Of a DNA stretch of 64,000 nt, positions 35,493-44,765 are shown in pieces. Origin of the DNA: Pseudomonas extremorientalis (GTDB lineage: Bacteria; Pseudomonadota; Gammaproteobacteria; Pseudomonadales; Pseudomonadaceae); NCBI RefSeq assembly GCF_001870465.1, contig NZ_MDGK01000015.1, forward strand, positions 124,001-188,000. Direction: 5' to 3'. The position numbers and the translations under genes are program-made. Numbering within the stretch: the stretch's first letter is position 1; every line of letters starts with the position of its first letter. The notes below the pieces were generated by a model. It worked only from the letters and a program-made list of their open reading frames with translations. It did no database searches and was not told the DNA's origin.

Positions 35493-37511
35493 TTAGAAGG
35501 TGGTTCGAACGCCGAACTGCACACTTCTACCCGGCGCCGGGGCAATATCGCGCAGGATCGAGCTGGCATAGCGCACGGTCTGGTTGGTCAGGTTCTCGCC
35601 GTTCACGAACGCCAGCCACTGGCTGCCACCCATATTGAAGTGATAACCCATGCTGGCGCCGAGGGTGGTGTAGCCATCGGTGCTGCTTTCGTTATCCGGC
35701 ACGCGACCCTGGCCCGCCGCGTGTTCCACATCGATACGTGCCTGCCAGCGGTCCAGTTCCCACAGCAAGCCGCTGTTCAAACGCAACGGTGCGATACGCG
35801 GCAGGGCTTCGCCGGTGTCGAGGTTGGTCGCACGGGTGTAGTCGCCCGACAGTTCCAGCGCGAACTTACCGTAGGCGCTTTCGCCAAGTTTCCAGTGATC
35901 CTGGGCTTCAAAGCCGGCGAAGCGTGCCCGCACGCCAGAGTACTTGTACTCAGGGATGCCGCCCGCGTCTTCTTCGCCTTCATCGTTCAGCGTGCGACCG
36001 CTGCCCAACAGCCCGATGTAGTTGGAGAAGCGGCTGTAGAACACCCCGAAGCTGCCCTTGTGGGTGCCATTGTCAAAGCGCAGCGCCAGGTCGCTAGACA
36101 CTGCTTTTTCTTTTTTCAGGTTGGCATCGCCCAGCTCGTAGGTGCCGGTGGCGACGTGGGCGCCGTTGGCATACAGCTCGTAGAAGGTCGGTGCACGCTC
36201 GGTGTAGCCCAGGGTGGCGGCCAGGGACCACACGGGTGTGAGGGTGTAGACCGCACCCGAAGACAAGCTGCCGGCGGTGAAGTCATTGGATTTGTCGGCA
36301 TTGGCAAAACGCGCGTTGCCCTTGGCATCCGGGTCGACGCTGGTGTGTTCCAGGCGCCCGCCGAGGCTGAGTTTGAGGCGCTCGGTGGCCTGCATTTCTT
36401 CGAGGATAAACAGCGCGCCGGCGTTGGTGTCGGTCTGCGGCACGAAGGCCTCTTCGCCGAGGGCGGAGAACTCGTTGCGGGTCACTTGCGCGCCCACCAC
36501 GCCGTCGAACGGGCCAAGCGGCTGGTGGCGGGCTTCTACCCGGGCTTCATACCCCTTGTTCTTGAAGATCGTACCGGTTTCGCCCCCTTCGATTTCGCGG
36601 TGCTCGTAGTCGGTGTAGCCCGCGTCGAGTTTCACCGAGGTGAACGGCCCCTGCAGGTTGCGGATTTCCGAAGCGAAGGCGTAGTGATCCTGCTTCATGC
36701 GGATGCGCACATCCTGTTCGGCAGGGGAGCCGTAGTTGGCGTCGTAGTTGCTGTAGGACAACCCGGCATAGCCGTCGTCCCAGGTGTAGGAACCGCCCAC
36801 GGCACCGCCGTCCTGGCGCCCGTCGCTGTTGCCCAGGCGGCCATTCTTGCCGGGGACGTCGTCGGTTGCCGGGGCGTGGCGGCTGCGCGCCTGGCCGGGG
36901 ATTTTCAGGTCGTTGAATTCCCGCGCGTTGGCGTCCAGGTGCAAGGCGAACGTGCCGTTACCTGCCTCCAGTTTGCCGGCGCTGCTGCGCGTGGTGTCGG
37001 CGCCGCCGTAGCGCAATTCACCGGCACCGTGGATGCCTTCGATGGCTTCGGTGGGGATGCGGTTGTCGAAGGTGTTGACCACGCCACCGATGGCGCTGCC
37101 GCCGTACAACAGCGCCGCCGGGCCGCGCACGATTTCAACGCGATCCACGTTGACCGGGTCCAGCGGCACCGCGTGGTCGTAGGACAGCGACGACGCATCC
37201 AGCGCGCCCACGCCATTGCGCAGGATGCGAATGCGGTCGCCATCCTGCCCGCGGATGATCGGCCGGCTGGCGCCCGGGCCAAAGTACGACGACGACACGC
37301 CTGGCTGCTTGTTCAGGGTTTCGCCGAGGCTGCCCTTTTGTTGCAGGGTCAGGTCATCGCCTTCCAGCACGGTGGTCGGCGAGGCGAGCTGCTCGCTGCC
37401 CAGCGGGTTGCCGGTGATGACTTGGGGTTGCAGCTCCAGGGCATGGGCTTCGGAGCCGATCAGCAGGGCGGCGGCGAGCGGGGACAGGCGCCATAGGGAA
37501 GAGAAGAGCAT
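35493..37511 (-). CDS. znuD: ZnuD-like TonB-dependent outer-membrane receptor
   Basis: 672 residues from ATG 37511, which has AAAGGA seven bases upstream and yields a Sec signal ending in AHA (LALLIGSEAHA region). A plug domain (about residues 30-150) carries RIRILRNGVGALDASSLSYDHAVPLDP and VEIVRGPAALLYGG, and a 22-strand barrel ends in the aromatic VRTTF. The sequence resembles the zinc receptor ZnuD (PA0781 in P. aeruginosa). A Zur-like box (37555-37567) just upstream supports zinc-starvation control. Other metal or small-siderophore receptors share the fold. Confidence 0.82.
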   Translation of the reverse strand: MLFSSLWRLSPLAAALLIGSEAHALELQPQVITGNPLGSEQLASPTTVLEGDDLTLQQKGSLGETLNKQPGVSSSYFGPGASRPIIRGQDGDRIRILRNGVGALDASSLSYDHAVPLDPVNVDRVEIVRGPAALLYGGSAIGGVVNTFDNRIPTEAIEGIHGAGELRYGGADTTRSSAGKLEAGNGTFALHLDANAREFNDLKIPGQARSRHAPATDDVPGKNGRLGNSDGRQDGGAVGGSYTWDDGYAGLSYSNYDANYGSPAEQDVRIRMKQDHYAFASEIRNLQGPFTSVKLDAGYTDYEHREIEGGETGTIFKNKGYEARVEARHQPLGPFDGVVGAQVTRNEFSALGEEAFVPQTDTNAGALFILEEMQATERLKLSLGGRLEHTSVDPDAKGNARFANADKSNDFTAGSLSSGAVYTLTPVWSLAATLGYTERAPTFYELYANGAHVATGTYELGDANLKKEKAVSSDLALRFDNGTHKGSFGVFYSRFSNYIGLLGSGRTLNDEGEEDAGGIPEYKYSGVRARFAGFEAQDHWKLGESAYGKFALELSGDYTRATNLDTGEALPRIAPLRLNSGLLWELDRWQARIDVEHAAGQGRVPDNESSTDGYTTLGASMGYHFNMGGSQWLAFVNGENLTNQTVRYASSILRDIAPAPGRSVQFGVRTTF

Positions 37512-37554
37512 TGGGCATTCCTTTGTAAAGCAACGAAAAGATTTGAGATTTGTA

Positions 37555-37567
37555 GTTACAATATAAC
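37555..37567. promoter_or_regulatory. Zur-like box upstream of znuD
   Basis: GTTACAATATAAC differs at one base from GTTATAATATAAC, the type of palindrome recognised by Zur in pseudomonads. It lies 44 bases before the znuD ATG, in the AT-rich gap shared with the divergent VF530 gene, where bound Zur would block the znuD promoter. Confidence 0.6.
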
Positions 37568-37648
37568 ATCTCTTTTTCGCTGAAAACGGGAACTTTTTTG
37601 ATCGTGCTAAAGTGCGCAGCTGTGTGTTCTCTTTTCTAAAGGCCTGGC

Positions 37649-37882
37649 ATGACCGCGACAAGCAACGACCCTCTCCACGGCGTGACCCTGCAACACGTCC
37701 TCACCACCCTGGTGGAGCATTACGAATGGGCCGGCCTGGCCGAACGGATTGACGTGCGCTGCTTCAAGAGCGACCCGAGCATCAAGTCGAGCCTCACGTT
37801 TTTGCGCAAGACCCCGTGGGCGCGGGAAAAAGTCGAAGGGTTGTACGTGAAACTGATGCGTACCAAACGCCCGCTGGACTGA
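37649..37882 (+). CDS. VF530-family (DUF2132) small protein
   Basis: 77-residue protein matching the VF530 family: [54 protein letters not shown] is the family core (about residues 10-63), conserved nearly to the full length. The family has a DNA-binding-like fold from structural genomics, but its role is not established. It is divergent from znuD and followed five bases later by the Pr6Pr gene, so the two may share a transcript. Confidence 0.85.
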   Translation: MTATSNDPLHGVTLQHVLTTLVEHYEWAGLAERIDVRCFKSDPSIKSSLTFLRKTPWAREKVEGLYVKLMRTKRPLD

Positions 37883-37886
37883 TCCC

Positions 37887-38510
37887 ATGAAGCGGTTTGT
37901 GGCTGCGGCGGCGTTTGCTGGTTGGGTGGGGTTGGTGATTCAGCAATACCTGATTTTCTATTCGCGCTGGGAATCCGGCGCCAGCTTGATGGGCGGGCTG
38001 GTCAATTTTTTCAGTTTCTTCACCGTGCTCACCAACACCCTCGCGGTGGTGGTGTTGAGCTATGCGCTGGTGAGGCGCGATTCACCCGCGAAGCGGTTTT
38101 TCCTCGCGCCCGGCATCAGCAGTGGGATCGCCGTGAGCATCCTGGTGGTGGGCCTGGCTTACAACCTGTTGCTGCGGCATCTGTGGCAACCCGAAGGCTT
38201 CCAGTTCATTGCCGACGAGTTGCTGCACGACGTAATGCCGGTGCTGTTTTTTATCTACTGGTGGCAGTGCGTGCCCAAGGGCAACCTGCACCTCAGGCAC
38301 ATCGCCGGCTGGGTGATTTACCCGCTGGTGTACTTCGCCTATGTGCTGCTGCGGGGGGATTTGCTCGGGCAGTATCAGTACCCGTTCATTGATGTGGGCA
38401 CCCTCGGTTATCCACAGGTGTTCGTGAATGCGGGGGGCATTCTGGCGGGGTTTGTCGCGATAGCAGGGGCAGTGGTGGGGCTGGACAAGCTCATCAAGCC
38501 CCAGCCCTGA
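37887..38510 (+). CDS. Pr6Pr-family integral membrane protein
   Basis: 207 residues with about six transmembrane helices, beginning MKRFVAAAAFAGWVGLVIQQ. FFSFFTVLTNTLAVVVL (about residues 45-61), ELLHDVMPVLFFIYWW and GWVIYPLVYFAYVLLRG are hallmarks of the Pr6Pr family. The charged and His residues inside the helices (LLHD) resemble FAR-17a/AIG1 hydrolases, but no activity is proven for the bacterial members. It starts five bases after the VF530 gene. Its stop faces the convergent SIP gene with one base between. Confidence 0.8.
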   Translation: MKRFVAAAAFAGWVGLVIQQYLIFYSRWESGASLMGGLVNFFSFFTVLTNTLAVVVLSYALVRRDSPAKRFFLAPGISSGIAVSILVVGLAYNLLLRHLWQPEGFQFIADELLHDVMPVLFFIYWWQCVPKGNLHLRHIAGWVIYPLVYFAYVLLRGDLLGQYQYPFIDVGTLGYPQVFVNAGGILAGFVAIAGAVVGLDKLIKPQP

Positions 38511-38511
38511 T

Positions 38512-39279
38512 TCATTCTTCGTCGCTGCCTTCGGCGCGCCAGTAACCGACGGCCTTGAGGAACTCCTCCTTGACCTGGTGCGTGTCCAGCAGCACGCGGC
38601 GCACCTGGCGCGACAGCTTGGTTTCGGTGGCGACAAAGCTGTACAGCGAGCCACTCGGCAGCGTCAGTTTGCGCACGGTGTCGAGCAGGTCGTCCTGGCC
38701 GCGAATCACCCAGACCACCTGGACGTCGGCCGCGCTTTGCAGCGCCTGCTTTTCGGCTGTATTGGCGATCTCGATCACGGCCAGCACGGTGCGCCCGGCC
38801 GGCAACTCTTCCAGGCGGCGAGCGATGGCCGGGATGGCGGTTTCATCGCCGATCAACAGATAACTGTCGAAGATATCCGGCACGATCATCGAGCCCCGTG
38901 GCCCGCCGATGTACAGGTGTTGGCCAACCTGCGCCTGCTCGGCCCAGGTAGACGCAGGGCCGTCGCCATGCAGCACGAAGTCGATATCCAGCTCACCGAT
39001 GCTCAGGTCGAAACGCCGCGGCGTGTAGTCGCGCATGGCCGGTTGCGGCCCGTCGCCCTTGATGGCGAACGTCGGGCTTTCCAGCGCGGCCTGTTCGGCG
39101 GCGTTCTGGGGGAACAGCAGCTTGATGTGATCGTCACTGCCCAGGCTGACAAACCCGGCCAATTCTGGCCCGCCCAGGGTGATGCGACGCATGCGCGGGG
39201 TGATGTCCACCACCCGCAGCACCTGCAGGCGGCGACGTTTGATTTCGTGGGTAACGCGATGGATGGTTTGCGTATTCAT
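38512..39279 (-). CDS. Siderophore-interacting protein (NAD(P)H ferric-siderophore reductase)
   Basis: 255-residue cytoplasmic SIP/ViuB-type flavoprotein that reduces ferric siderophores to release iron. The N-terminal FAD-binding barrel includes RDYTPRRFD (FAD-binding RxYT-type motif near residue 84) and HGDGPASTWAEQAQVG. The C-terminal NAD(P)H domain holds LLIGDETAIPAI near residue 141 and the terminal EEFLKAVGYWRAEGSDEE tail. Its start overlaps the PadR regulator's stop by four bases, so regulator and reductase form one autoregulated operon. Confidence 0.92.
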   Translation of the reverse strand: MNTQTIHRVTHEIKRRRLQVLRVVDITPRMRRITLGGPELAGFVSLGSDDHIKLLFPQNAAEQAALESPTFAIKGDGPQPAMRDYTPRRFDLSIGELDIDFVLHGDGPASTWAEQAQVGQHLYIGGPRGSMIVPDIFDSYLLIGDETAIPAIARRLEELPAGRTVLAVIEIANTAEKQALQSAADVQVVWVIRGQDDLLDTVRKLTLPSGSLYSFVATETKLSRQVRRVLLDTHQVKEEFLKAVGYWRAEGSDEE

Positions 39280-39812
39280 TGGTTTTCCCCGTCGACAATG
39301 GCCTGGGCGGTGCTGTTGAGCAGCGCCGCGACACGCACGATTTCTTCCGGGCTCCAGCGCCCGTGGTGCGAATGCAAGGCATGGCGCAGGTTGTGCACCG
39401 CTTCGTGGATTTCCGGCGGTCGGTCCTGGCCGCGCAGCGCGCGCTTGCTCACGTCCATGCGCAGACGAATACCGTCGAGGGCAACCGTCTGCTCGCTTAA
39501 GAAGAGACGACCGGCGTCGGTGATTGTGTAGCGTTTTTTCCCGCCTTCGGTGTCGCCGCTGATCAACTCGCTTTCTTCAAGAAAGGTCAGCGTGGGGTAG
39601 ATCACCCCGGGGCTGGGGCTGTAGGCGCCGTCGAACAGGCTTTCGATCTGGCGGATCAGGTCATAGCCGTGGCAGGGCTGCTCGGCGATCAGCGCCGGCA
39701 GCAGCAATTTCAGATCGCCTGGGGCAAAGACCCGCGGGCCGCGGCCACCGCGTTCGCGACCGCCGCGTTTTTCGAAGCCGTCGTGGCTGTCGTGGTGAGG
39801 GTGTCCTCTCAT
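39276..39812 (-). CDS. PadR-family transcriptional regulator
   Basis: 178 residues. An unusual His/Gly/Arg-rich N-terminal tail (HPHHDSHDGFEKRGGRERGGRG, about residues 4-25) precedes the PadR winged helix with GYDLIRQIESLFDGAYSPSPGVIYPTL (about residues 49-75) and the wing GGKKRYTITDAG. The histidine-rich tail might bind metal, apt for a regulator of an iron-release enzyme. It is coupled by a four-base overlap to the SIP gene. A perfect TAAGATATATCTTA palindrome sits 32 bases upstream of its start, the likely autoregulatory operator. Confidence 0.9.
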   Translation of the reverse strand: MRGHPHHDSHDGFEKRGGRERGGRGPRVFAPGDLKLLLPALIAEQPCHGYDLIRQIESLFDGAYSPSPGVIYPTLTFLEESELISGDTEGGKKRYTITDAGRLFLSEQTVALDGIRLRMDVSKRALRGQDRPPEIHEAVHNLRHALHSHHGRWSPEEIVRVAALLNSTAQAIVDGENQ

Positions 39813-39843
39813 TTCGCTTCTCCTGTCGTGTTTAGATACAACG

Positions 39844-39857
39844 TAAGATATATCTTA
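39844..39857. promoter_or_regulatory. Operator palindrome upstream of the PadR-SIP operon
   Basis: TAAGATATATCTTA is a perfect 14-base palindrome in an AT-rich promoter region. It includes TATA-like -10 sequence on the minus strand, so a bound regulator would block RNA polymerase. Confidence 0.6.
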
Positions 39858-40328
39858 TAGATAGGGCAAACGCACCCGACCAACGGCACGCAAGGCATTA
39901 CGAGCTTGGCAAGCAGGCTGAAAGTTTCGAGTTATTCAACTCTGTATAAATAGAGCTATTACTCAAGTCGTGAGTGGTGTGCTCTTACACGCGTTGTCGG
40001 CACGCGAGAGTTGGAGTTTTTATGCGCATGTCATACTGTTCTTACAAACGTGTTCGGTGCGTAATTATTCTCGTTTATTATCAAGTAGTCTGTTTCTTAC
40101 AGTTGATTTTAAAGTTTTGGCAAAATGCCACTTTTTTCCCATATTACTAGGTGTGTCTTGGCTACATGAAGTAGAGAAGCGGACTGCTTACTTGGGCTTT
40201 TATTTTGAGAATACTGGTTGGGCATAGGGCGAGACGGTACGTTCGTCAATGCGAGTTGTTGAAAAGTTTGCGTAATGCAGGTTTTTAATGACTCCACTAA
40301 ATTGTTTTTAGCCAACAGGTATATCGCT
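39858..40328. other. Long AT-rich leader of the fimbrial operon
   Basis: About 470 bases without a credible gene and with much lower GC than the surroundings, a usual property of fimbrial promoter regions. TGGCAAAATGCCA (40118-40130) is an interrupted palindrome followed by a T-run. An 85-codon GTG frame at 39970-40227 lacks a ribosome binding site and protein-like composition. The fimbrial promoter must lie here, but I cannot fix it. Confidence 0.5.
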
Positions 40329-40829
40329 ATGTTGAAACAACTTTCCGTCGCGGCCGCTCTGGTCGCGGTCGCCTTGAATTCAACCCTGGTCGTTGCCGCC
40401 GATGACGCGCGCACCGCCATTAACATCAAGGCCGACATCCCGACCAAGCAGTTCCATGCGCAGCCACGGGACCCGAACTTCGGTAAAGACGAAACCATGA
40501 ACTACAACCCGGTGAGCGGTGAACTGAGTTCCCTGCGCGCCACGTTCGATGTGAAAAACACCGACGGTTCGGTGCATGCCTACATCGAAGGCGGCCCGTC
40601 TTCGGCAGCGCTGTACAACGGTTCCAACAGCATTGCGCTGACCAACACCTTCAACGGCGTCACCCTGACTGGCACCCCGCAGGAAGTGGTGGACGACCCT
40701 CAATCCACCCCGGGCACCCAGGCCGACCTGGTGATCACTCCGGCCAAGCCGACAGACACCCAGAATGGCCTGTACACCGCCAGTTACACGGTGATCTTCG
40801 ACGCCGTGCCGCGTACGCCGAATCCGTAA
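40329..40829 (+). CDS. CS1/alpha-type fimbrial major subunit
   Basis: 166 residues with a Sec signal ending near VVAADDA (residue 24). It resembles the pilins of the CS1/CFA-I/Cbl (alpha-usher) family, with IKADIPTKQFHAQP at the mature N terminus, YNPVSGELSSLRATFDVKNTDGSV in the middle and a C-terminal beta strand YTVIFDAVP. No cysteine pair is present, as in CS1 pilins. It heads a five-gene operon and is separated from the usher gene by 129 bases, a spacing that often holds a stem limiting downstream expression so that the pilin is made in excess. Confidence 0.85.
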   Translation: MLKQLSVAAALVAVALNSTLVVAADDARTAINIKADIPTKQFHAQPRDPNFGKDETMNYNPVSGELSSLRATFDVKNTDGSVHAYIEGGPSSAALYNGSNSIALTNTFNGVTLTGTPQEVVDDPQSTPGTQADLVITPAKPTDTQNGLYTASYTVIFDAVPRTPNP

Positions 40830-40958
40830 CCGACGCGGAGCACCCCTGGCCCCGTGATCGCGACGATCACGCGGGCATTGACCCAAGGTCGGTCGCCGGC
40901 AATGGCTGCCGACCTTGTCAAGCAGCCCTGACTGTGCGTATTTACGAGTATTCCGTTC

Positions 40959-43481
40959 ATGTTTTCGAAGACGCCTATTGCGGGCGCGCTGGCGCTATTG
41001 ATGTGCGCTGGCGCCCTGGCCGCGCCGACAGCGCCTGGCACGACGCCGGGCAGTTTGCTGTCACAGTCCAAGGGATTGCCAAACGATTTCGAAGAGCACT
41101 TTTTTGACGTGCCCTTGGCCGTGCGCGTGGAACTGGACCAACAGTTTCTCGGCGAGGCCATGATTGTGCTGGATCGCAATGACCGTATTACCTTGCTGGA
41201 ATTCACAGACGCCAACGATAGTCCCTTCGCGGCTTCAGAACGGGCCAAGTGGCAGCAACTCCTGCAACAGGGAATGACCCTTGGAAGTTGCGAAAGAAGT
41301 TGCCCAGAGCAACTCCTGGCGATGCACTACAGCCTGGAAAACTCATTGGTCTCGATCCTCACCGAGAACGTCGAGCGCACCACGCAGACCAAGCGTTATT
41401 ACGACCAGCCGGAGGCCGGAAGCCTGGGTCTGATCGTCAATAACCAATTGAACCTCAATGGTGGGCAGGATGAAGCGTTGGGCGGCCGTTATGGCCTGGA
41501 AGCCAGCGCCAGCGTCGGCAATTGGACCCAGGCACTGAACCTGCAACTGTCGCGTTTCGGCGGCACCGATACCACGCTGTACCACGCCGTGCATGAGCTT
41601 TACAGCCAGCGTGAAATGGAAGGCAACTTCCTGCGCCTGGGTTACTTCACCCCTGGCTCCGATGGCCTCACGCGGCAGGTCCGCTCATTCGGCGCCAACC
41701 CCGACACCGCCGTGGGCCTGATGTACGGCAGCTCCGACAGCCTGCTGATCAACAACCCCAAGCCCAGCGTGTACCCGATTTACGTCACCGCCAGCCGCCA
41801 GGCGTCGGTAGAGATCTACCGTAATGGCCTGTTGATCAATAGCCAGCCGGTGGCGGCGGGGTTGCAGACCCTCGACACACGCTCGCTGCCGGGGGGCATC
41901 TATGAAGTAGAGGTGCGTCTGATCGAAGACGGGCTGACCACGGCCACCACCCAGGAACTGGTGTACAAACCCAACAACTGGCGCAATGCCGACGAACGCT
42001 GGCGCTATAACACCTTCGTCGGTCGGGAAACCAAGCTGCTCAGTAACTGGGACGAACAAGCCACCGGGTTCATGACCTACGGCGCCAGCGCCAACTACCT
42101 GGCCCATCCACGGGTAATCCTGGGCCTGTCCACGCGCAAAGTGCGCGAGAAGATGCAATACGGCACGTCCATCGACTGGACCCTGGCCAACAGCACCAGC
42201 CTCTACGCCAACGTCTACCAGACCCAGGACCATGGCACCGGCCTGGATATGCAAGGCCTCTACAGCTACGGGCACGGCAGCGTGGTACTCAGCCACAACC
42301 GCAGTTGGCTGGACACCCGCCGCACCTACGAGATCCTCCCCGACGGCACACGGCTGCGGCCGCGGACCGCCTTTATCGGCCAGACCAGCAACTCGTCGCT
42401 GTCGATCAACCATCGATTGAGCAACAAGAGTTCGATCAACTCTCGCCTGTCCTACAGCCAGGGCAACGTCGAAGGGGTCGGCCTGGACCTGGGTTGGAAC
42501 CAGCGCGGCAAGCTTCTTGGCAGCGATGCCAACTGGCGCTTTTCGGTGTTCGATCGCCCGGCCACCTCCAGCACCGGCGACAAACGCAACGTGGGCGTCG
42601 ACGTGAGCGTCAGCCTGGCCCTGGGCGGGCCCAACGAGCAATGGTCCGCCAGCCTCGGCACGCGCACCGCCCGTGATGGCAGCCGCGACAACAATGGCTC
42701 GCTGACCTACCAGCGCACCCTGGACGATCACATGCTGCAAAGCGTGTCGGCCACGGCGATTGCCGATACTTACGGCGTCGGGTTGTCCGGTCGCACCAGC
42801 TTCCAGACCGATGCGCTGTACGGCGATGCCTTTGCCCAGCGTTCCTCCTTCAACAACAAGATCACCGGTGGCTTGAACCTGAGCAGTACCGTCGCGGTGG
42901 GCGGGCAGAAAGTTGCCCTGAGCAGCCAGCCCCAAGGCCACGGCGCCGGGATGATCGTGGATGTGGAGACCGACCTGGACGACATCACCCTGCGCGCCGA
43001 TGACCTTACCGGCGGCAGCAGCACCCTGCGGCCGGGGCGCAACTTCGTGCCCATCACCGCCTACAAGAACAGCACCCTGAGTTTCGACTTCGAGGGCAAC
43101 CATCCACCAGCGGCCAACATTCAGCCGGCGCGGTCCAGCTACCACTTGAACAAGGGCGGGGTGGGCTACCGCAAGATCAGCGTGATGAAAACCGTCACGG
43201 TGCTCGGTCGCCTGCTGGATGCCCAGGGCCGGCCGCTCAAGGGGCACCACGTGATCAATCACGCCAGTCGCGGGATCAGCGAGGTCGACGGGTTCTTCTC
43301 CATGGAGATGAACGCCAGCTCGCCCACTCTGGAAGTGCGCTACGCCAACCAATTGCTCTGCCAGTTCCGCCTTGACCCCAGCCAGGCGCGCCAGGAGAGC
43401 GATGTGCTGATGATCGGTGATCTGCGCTGTACCCCCGACACCCTGGCTGAGGCCACCCTGGGCACGGCAACAGCGGGTTGA
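40959..43481 (+). CDS. Alpha-type fimbrial usher (CooC/CfaC/TcfC family)
   Basis: Outer-membrane usher of 840 residues with a Sec signal (about residues 1-22). A plug-containing beta barrel occupies the middle (ASRQASVEIYRNGLLINSQPVAAGLQTLDTRSLPGGIYEVEVRLIEDG, about residues 275-325, is the usher-type E-set strand pattern), and a TcfC-like E-set domain with carboxypeptidase-like repeats (VTVLGRLLDAQGRPLKGHHVIN) ends the protein. It threads chaperone-bound pilins through the outer membrane. Its distance from gamma-type FimD ushers and its CS1-type neighbours identify the alpha clade. Confidence 0.9.
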   Translation: MFSKTPIAGALALLMCAGALAAPTAPGTTPGSLLSQSKGLPNDFEEHFFDVPLAVRVELDQQFLGEAMIVLDRNDRITLLEFTDANDSPFAASERAKWQQLLQQGMTLGSCERSCPEQLLAMHYSLENSLVSILTENVERTTQTKRYYDQPEAGSLGLIVNNQLNLNGGQDEALGGRYGLEASASVGNWTQALNLQLSRFGGTDTTLYHAVHELYSQREMEGNFLRLGYFTPGSDGLTRQVRSFGANPDTAVGLMYGSSDSLLINNPKPSVYPIYVTASRQASVEIYRNGLLINSQPVAAGLQTLDTRSLPGGIYEVEVRLIEDGLTTATTQELVYKPNNWRNADERWRYNTFVGRETKLLSNWDEQATGFMTYGASANYLAHPRVILGLSTRKVREKMQYGTSIDWTLANSTSLYANVYQTQDHGTGLDMQGLYSYGHGSVVLSHNRSWLDTRRTYEILPDGTRLRPRTAFIGQTSNSSLSINHRLSNKSSINSRLSYSQGNVEGVGLDLGWNQRGKLLGSDANWRFSVFDRPATSSTGDKRNVGVDVSVSLALGGPNEQWSASLGTRTARDGSRDNNGSLTYQRTLDDHMLQSVSATAIADTYGVGLSGRTSFQTDALYGDAFAQRSSFNNKITGGLNLSSTVAVGGQKVALSSQPQGHGAGMIVDVETDLDDITLRADDLTGGSSTLRPGRNFVPITAYKNSTLSFDFEGNHPPAANIQPARSSYHLNKGGVGYRKISVMKTVTVLGRLLDAQGRPLKGHHVINHASRGISEVDGFFSMEMNASSPTLEVRYANQLLCQFRLDPSQARQESDVLMIGDLRCTPDTLAEATLGTATAG

Positions 43482-43536
43482 ATAGTTCCTGGATAAACGG
43501 CCGCGTTTGGCCGCTTGCAAAACATGAGGTTGTGGC

Positions 43537-44274
43537 ATGAAACGTTTTTGGTTGTTATGCGTATGTCTTTTCTCCCTGGGGGCCCAGGCGGGCCCGCAGA
43601 TCAACGTAGGCGTGGTCTACGACTACCTGGAGGCGGGTAAGAGCACCTATATGAAACGGGTGTTCAATGGCGGCACCTCCACGGCATTCGTCAAGGTCAA
43701 CATCCTGGAAATGATCTACGACGCCGATGGCTCCTACCGTGAAGTACCGTTGCAGAACCAGCCCGGGGCCGCTGCGCGCGATGGCCTGATGGCCAGCCCG
43801 GCGCGGCTGATCGTACCGGCCAACGGCACCCAGGGCACGCGCCTGCTGTTCATGGGCAACCGTGACAAGGAACGCTACTTCCGCGTGCGCTTCGTACCGG
43901 TGGTGCCCGAGACCGAAGACGAGTTCGCCGTCACCGAAGAAGAGCGCAAGCAATACAAAGACAGCCTGGCCGCTGGCGTACGCGTGCTGGCCGGTTACGG
44001 CACGGTATTTTTCGTACGCCCCAGCAACGTGCGGTTTGACACCCAGGTGCGTGACGAAGGCAAGCGCTACACCTTGGTCAACAAGGGCAACAGTGTCGTG
44101 GTGGTCGATGAATTCAAGGACTGCTCGGCGGCCAATACCCTGGAATGCCGGCCGACGGTCAAGCACCACATCATGGCCGGTCGTTCCTATGGATTCGATA
44201 AAGAGCCTGGCCGCTCCTACCGCTTCAGCCTGATCGAAGGCAGCGAGAAAAAACCGATGGAGGTCAAGGGGTGA
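43537..44274 (+). CDS. Periplasmic fimbrial chaperone (CooB/CblB-like)
   Basis: 245 residues with a Sec signal ending in AQA (residue 19). The sequence has the Ig-like chaperone pattern: PARLIVPANGTQGTRLLFMGNRDKERYFRVRFVPVVPE (about residues 88-125), corresponding to the F1/G1 region and conserved basic ligand for the pilin C terminus, and a C-terminal domain with a Cys pair (KDCSAANTLECRP). It caps and folds the two pilins and the adhesin in the periplasm. Its stop overlaps the start of the second pilin by four bases (GTGA). Confidence 0.88.
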   Translation: MKRFWLLCVCLFSLGAQAGPQINVGVVYDYLEAGKSTYMKRVFNGGTSTAFVKVNILEMIYDADGSYREVPLQNQPGAAARDGLMASPARLIVPANGTQGTRLLFMGNRDKERYFRVRFVPVVPETEDEFAVTEEERKQYKDSLAAGVRVLAGYGTVFFVRPSNVRFDTQVRDEGKRYTLVNKGNSVVVVDEFKDCSAANTLECRPTVKHHIMAGRSYGFDKEPGRSYRFSLIEGSEKKPMEVKG

Positions 44275-44765
44275 TCACACTCTTCAAGACGCTGGCATTC
44301 GCCTCGCTCAGCGCTATTTGCGTGTTGCCCTCGGCCCGGGCTGCGGTAGAGCGGGAAACCTTCGAGGTGTTCGTGGAGATTCCCACAGCCCAGTTTTATG
44401 TGCTGCCGGTGGACCCGATGCTGGTGCATCGCGAGCAGACACTGGACTACAACCCGATATCGGCGCAACTGAGCCCGCTGCGTGCGCAGTTCGATGTCAA
44501 AAACATCAGCGGCTCGATTGGCGCGCGCTTGGATGCCGAACCATTTCTGTACAACGGCAAAGACCGTATCGACCTGCGTGTGACTTTCAACCAGCAGGTG
44601 CTGGGGCTGGCGTCCACTGAGGTAGTGTCCAGCGCCGACGCCGCGCCGGGCAAGCGGGTGGCCCTGGAAATCGCAGCGATCAAACCGGCGGATGAGTACG
44701 CGCCGGGCAACTACTACGGCACGGTGCACATGGTGTTCGATGCCATTGCGCCAGGAGTGAACTGA
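44271..44765 (+). CDS. CS1-type fimbrial subunit, second copy
   Basis: 164 residues from a GTG start, with a Sec signal ending near ARAA. It is a diverged paralogue of the first pilin: VEIPTAQFYVLPVDP matches ADIPTKQFHAQPRDP, and LDYNPISAQLSPLRAQFDVKNISGSI matches the corresponding central segment (about residues 60-85). It is probably a minor subunit or a linker next to the tip. It overlaps the chaperone and adhesin genes at both ends, so its output is tied to theirs and likely lower than that of the first pilin. Confidence 0.85.
   Translation: MITLFKTLAFASLSAICVLPSARAAVERETFEVFVEIPTAQFYVLPVDPMLVHREQTLDYNPISAQLSPLRAQFDVKNISGSIGARLDAEPFLYNGKDRIDLRVTFNQQVLGLASTEVVSSADAAPGKRVALEIAAIKPADEYAPGNYYGTVHMVFDAIAPGVN

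Noticed and set aside
39970..40227. 85-codon GTG frame in the fimbrial leader
   Set aside because: No ribosome binding site, no similarity to a known family and AT-rich, non-coding composition; the region is better read as a promoter/leader.
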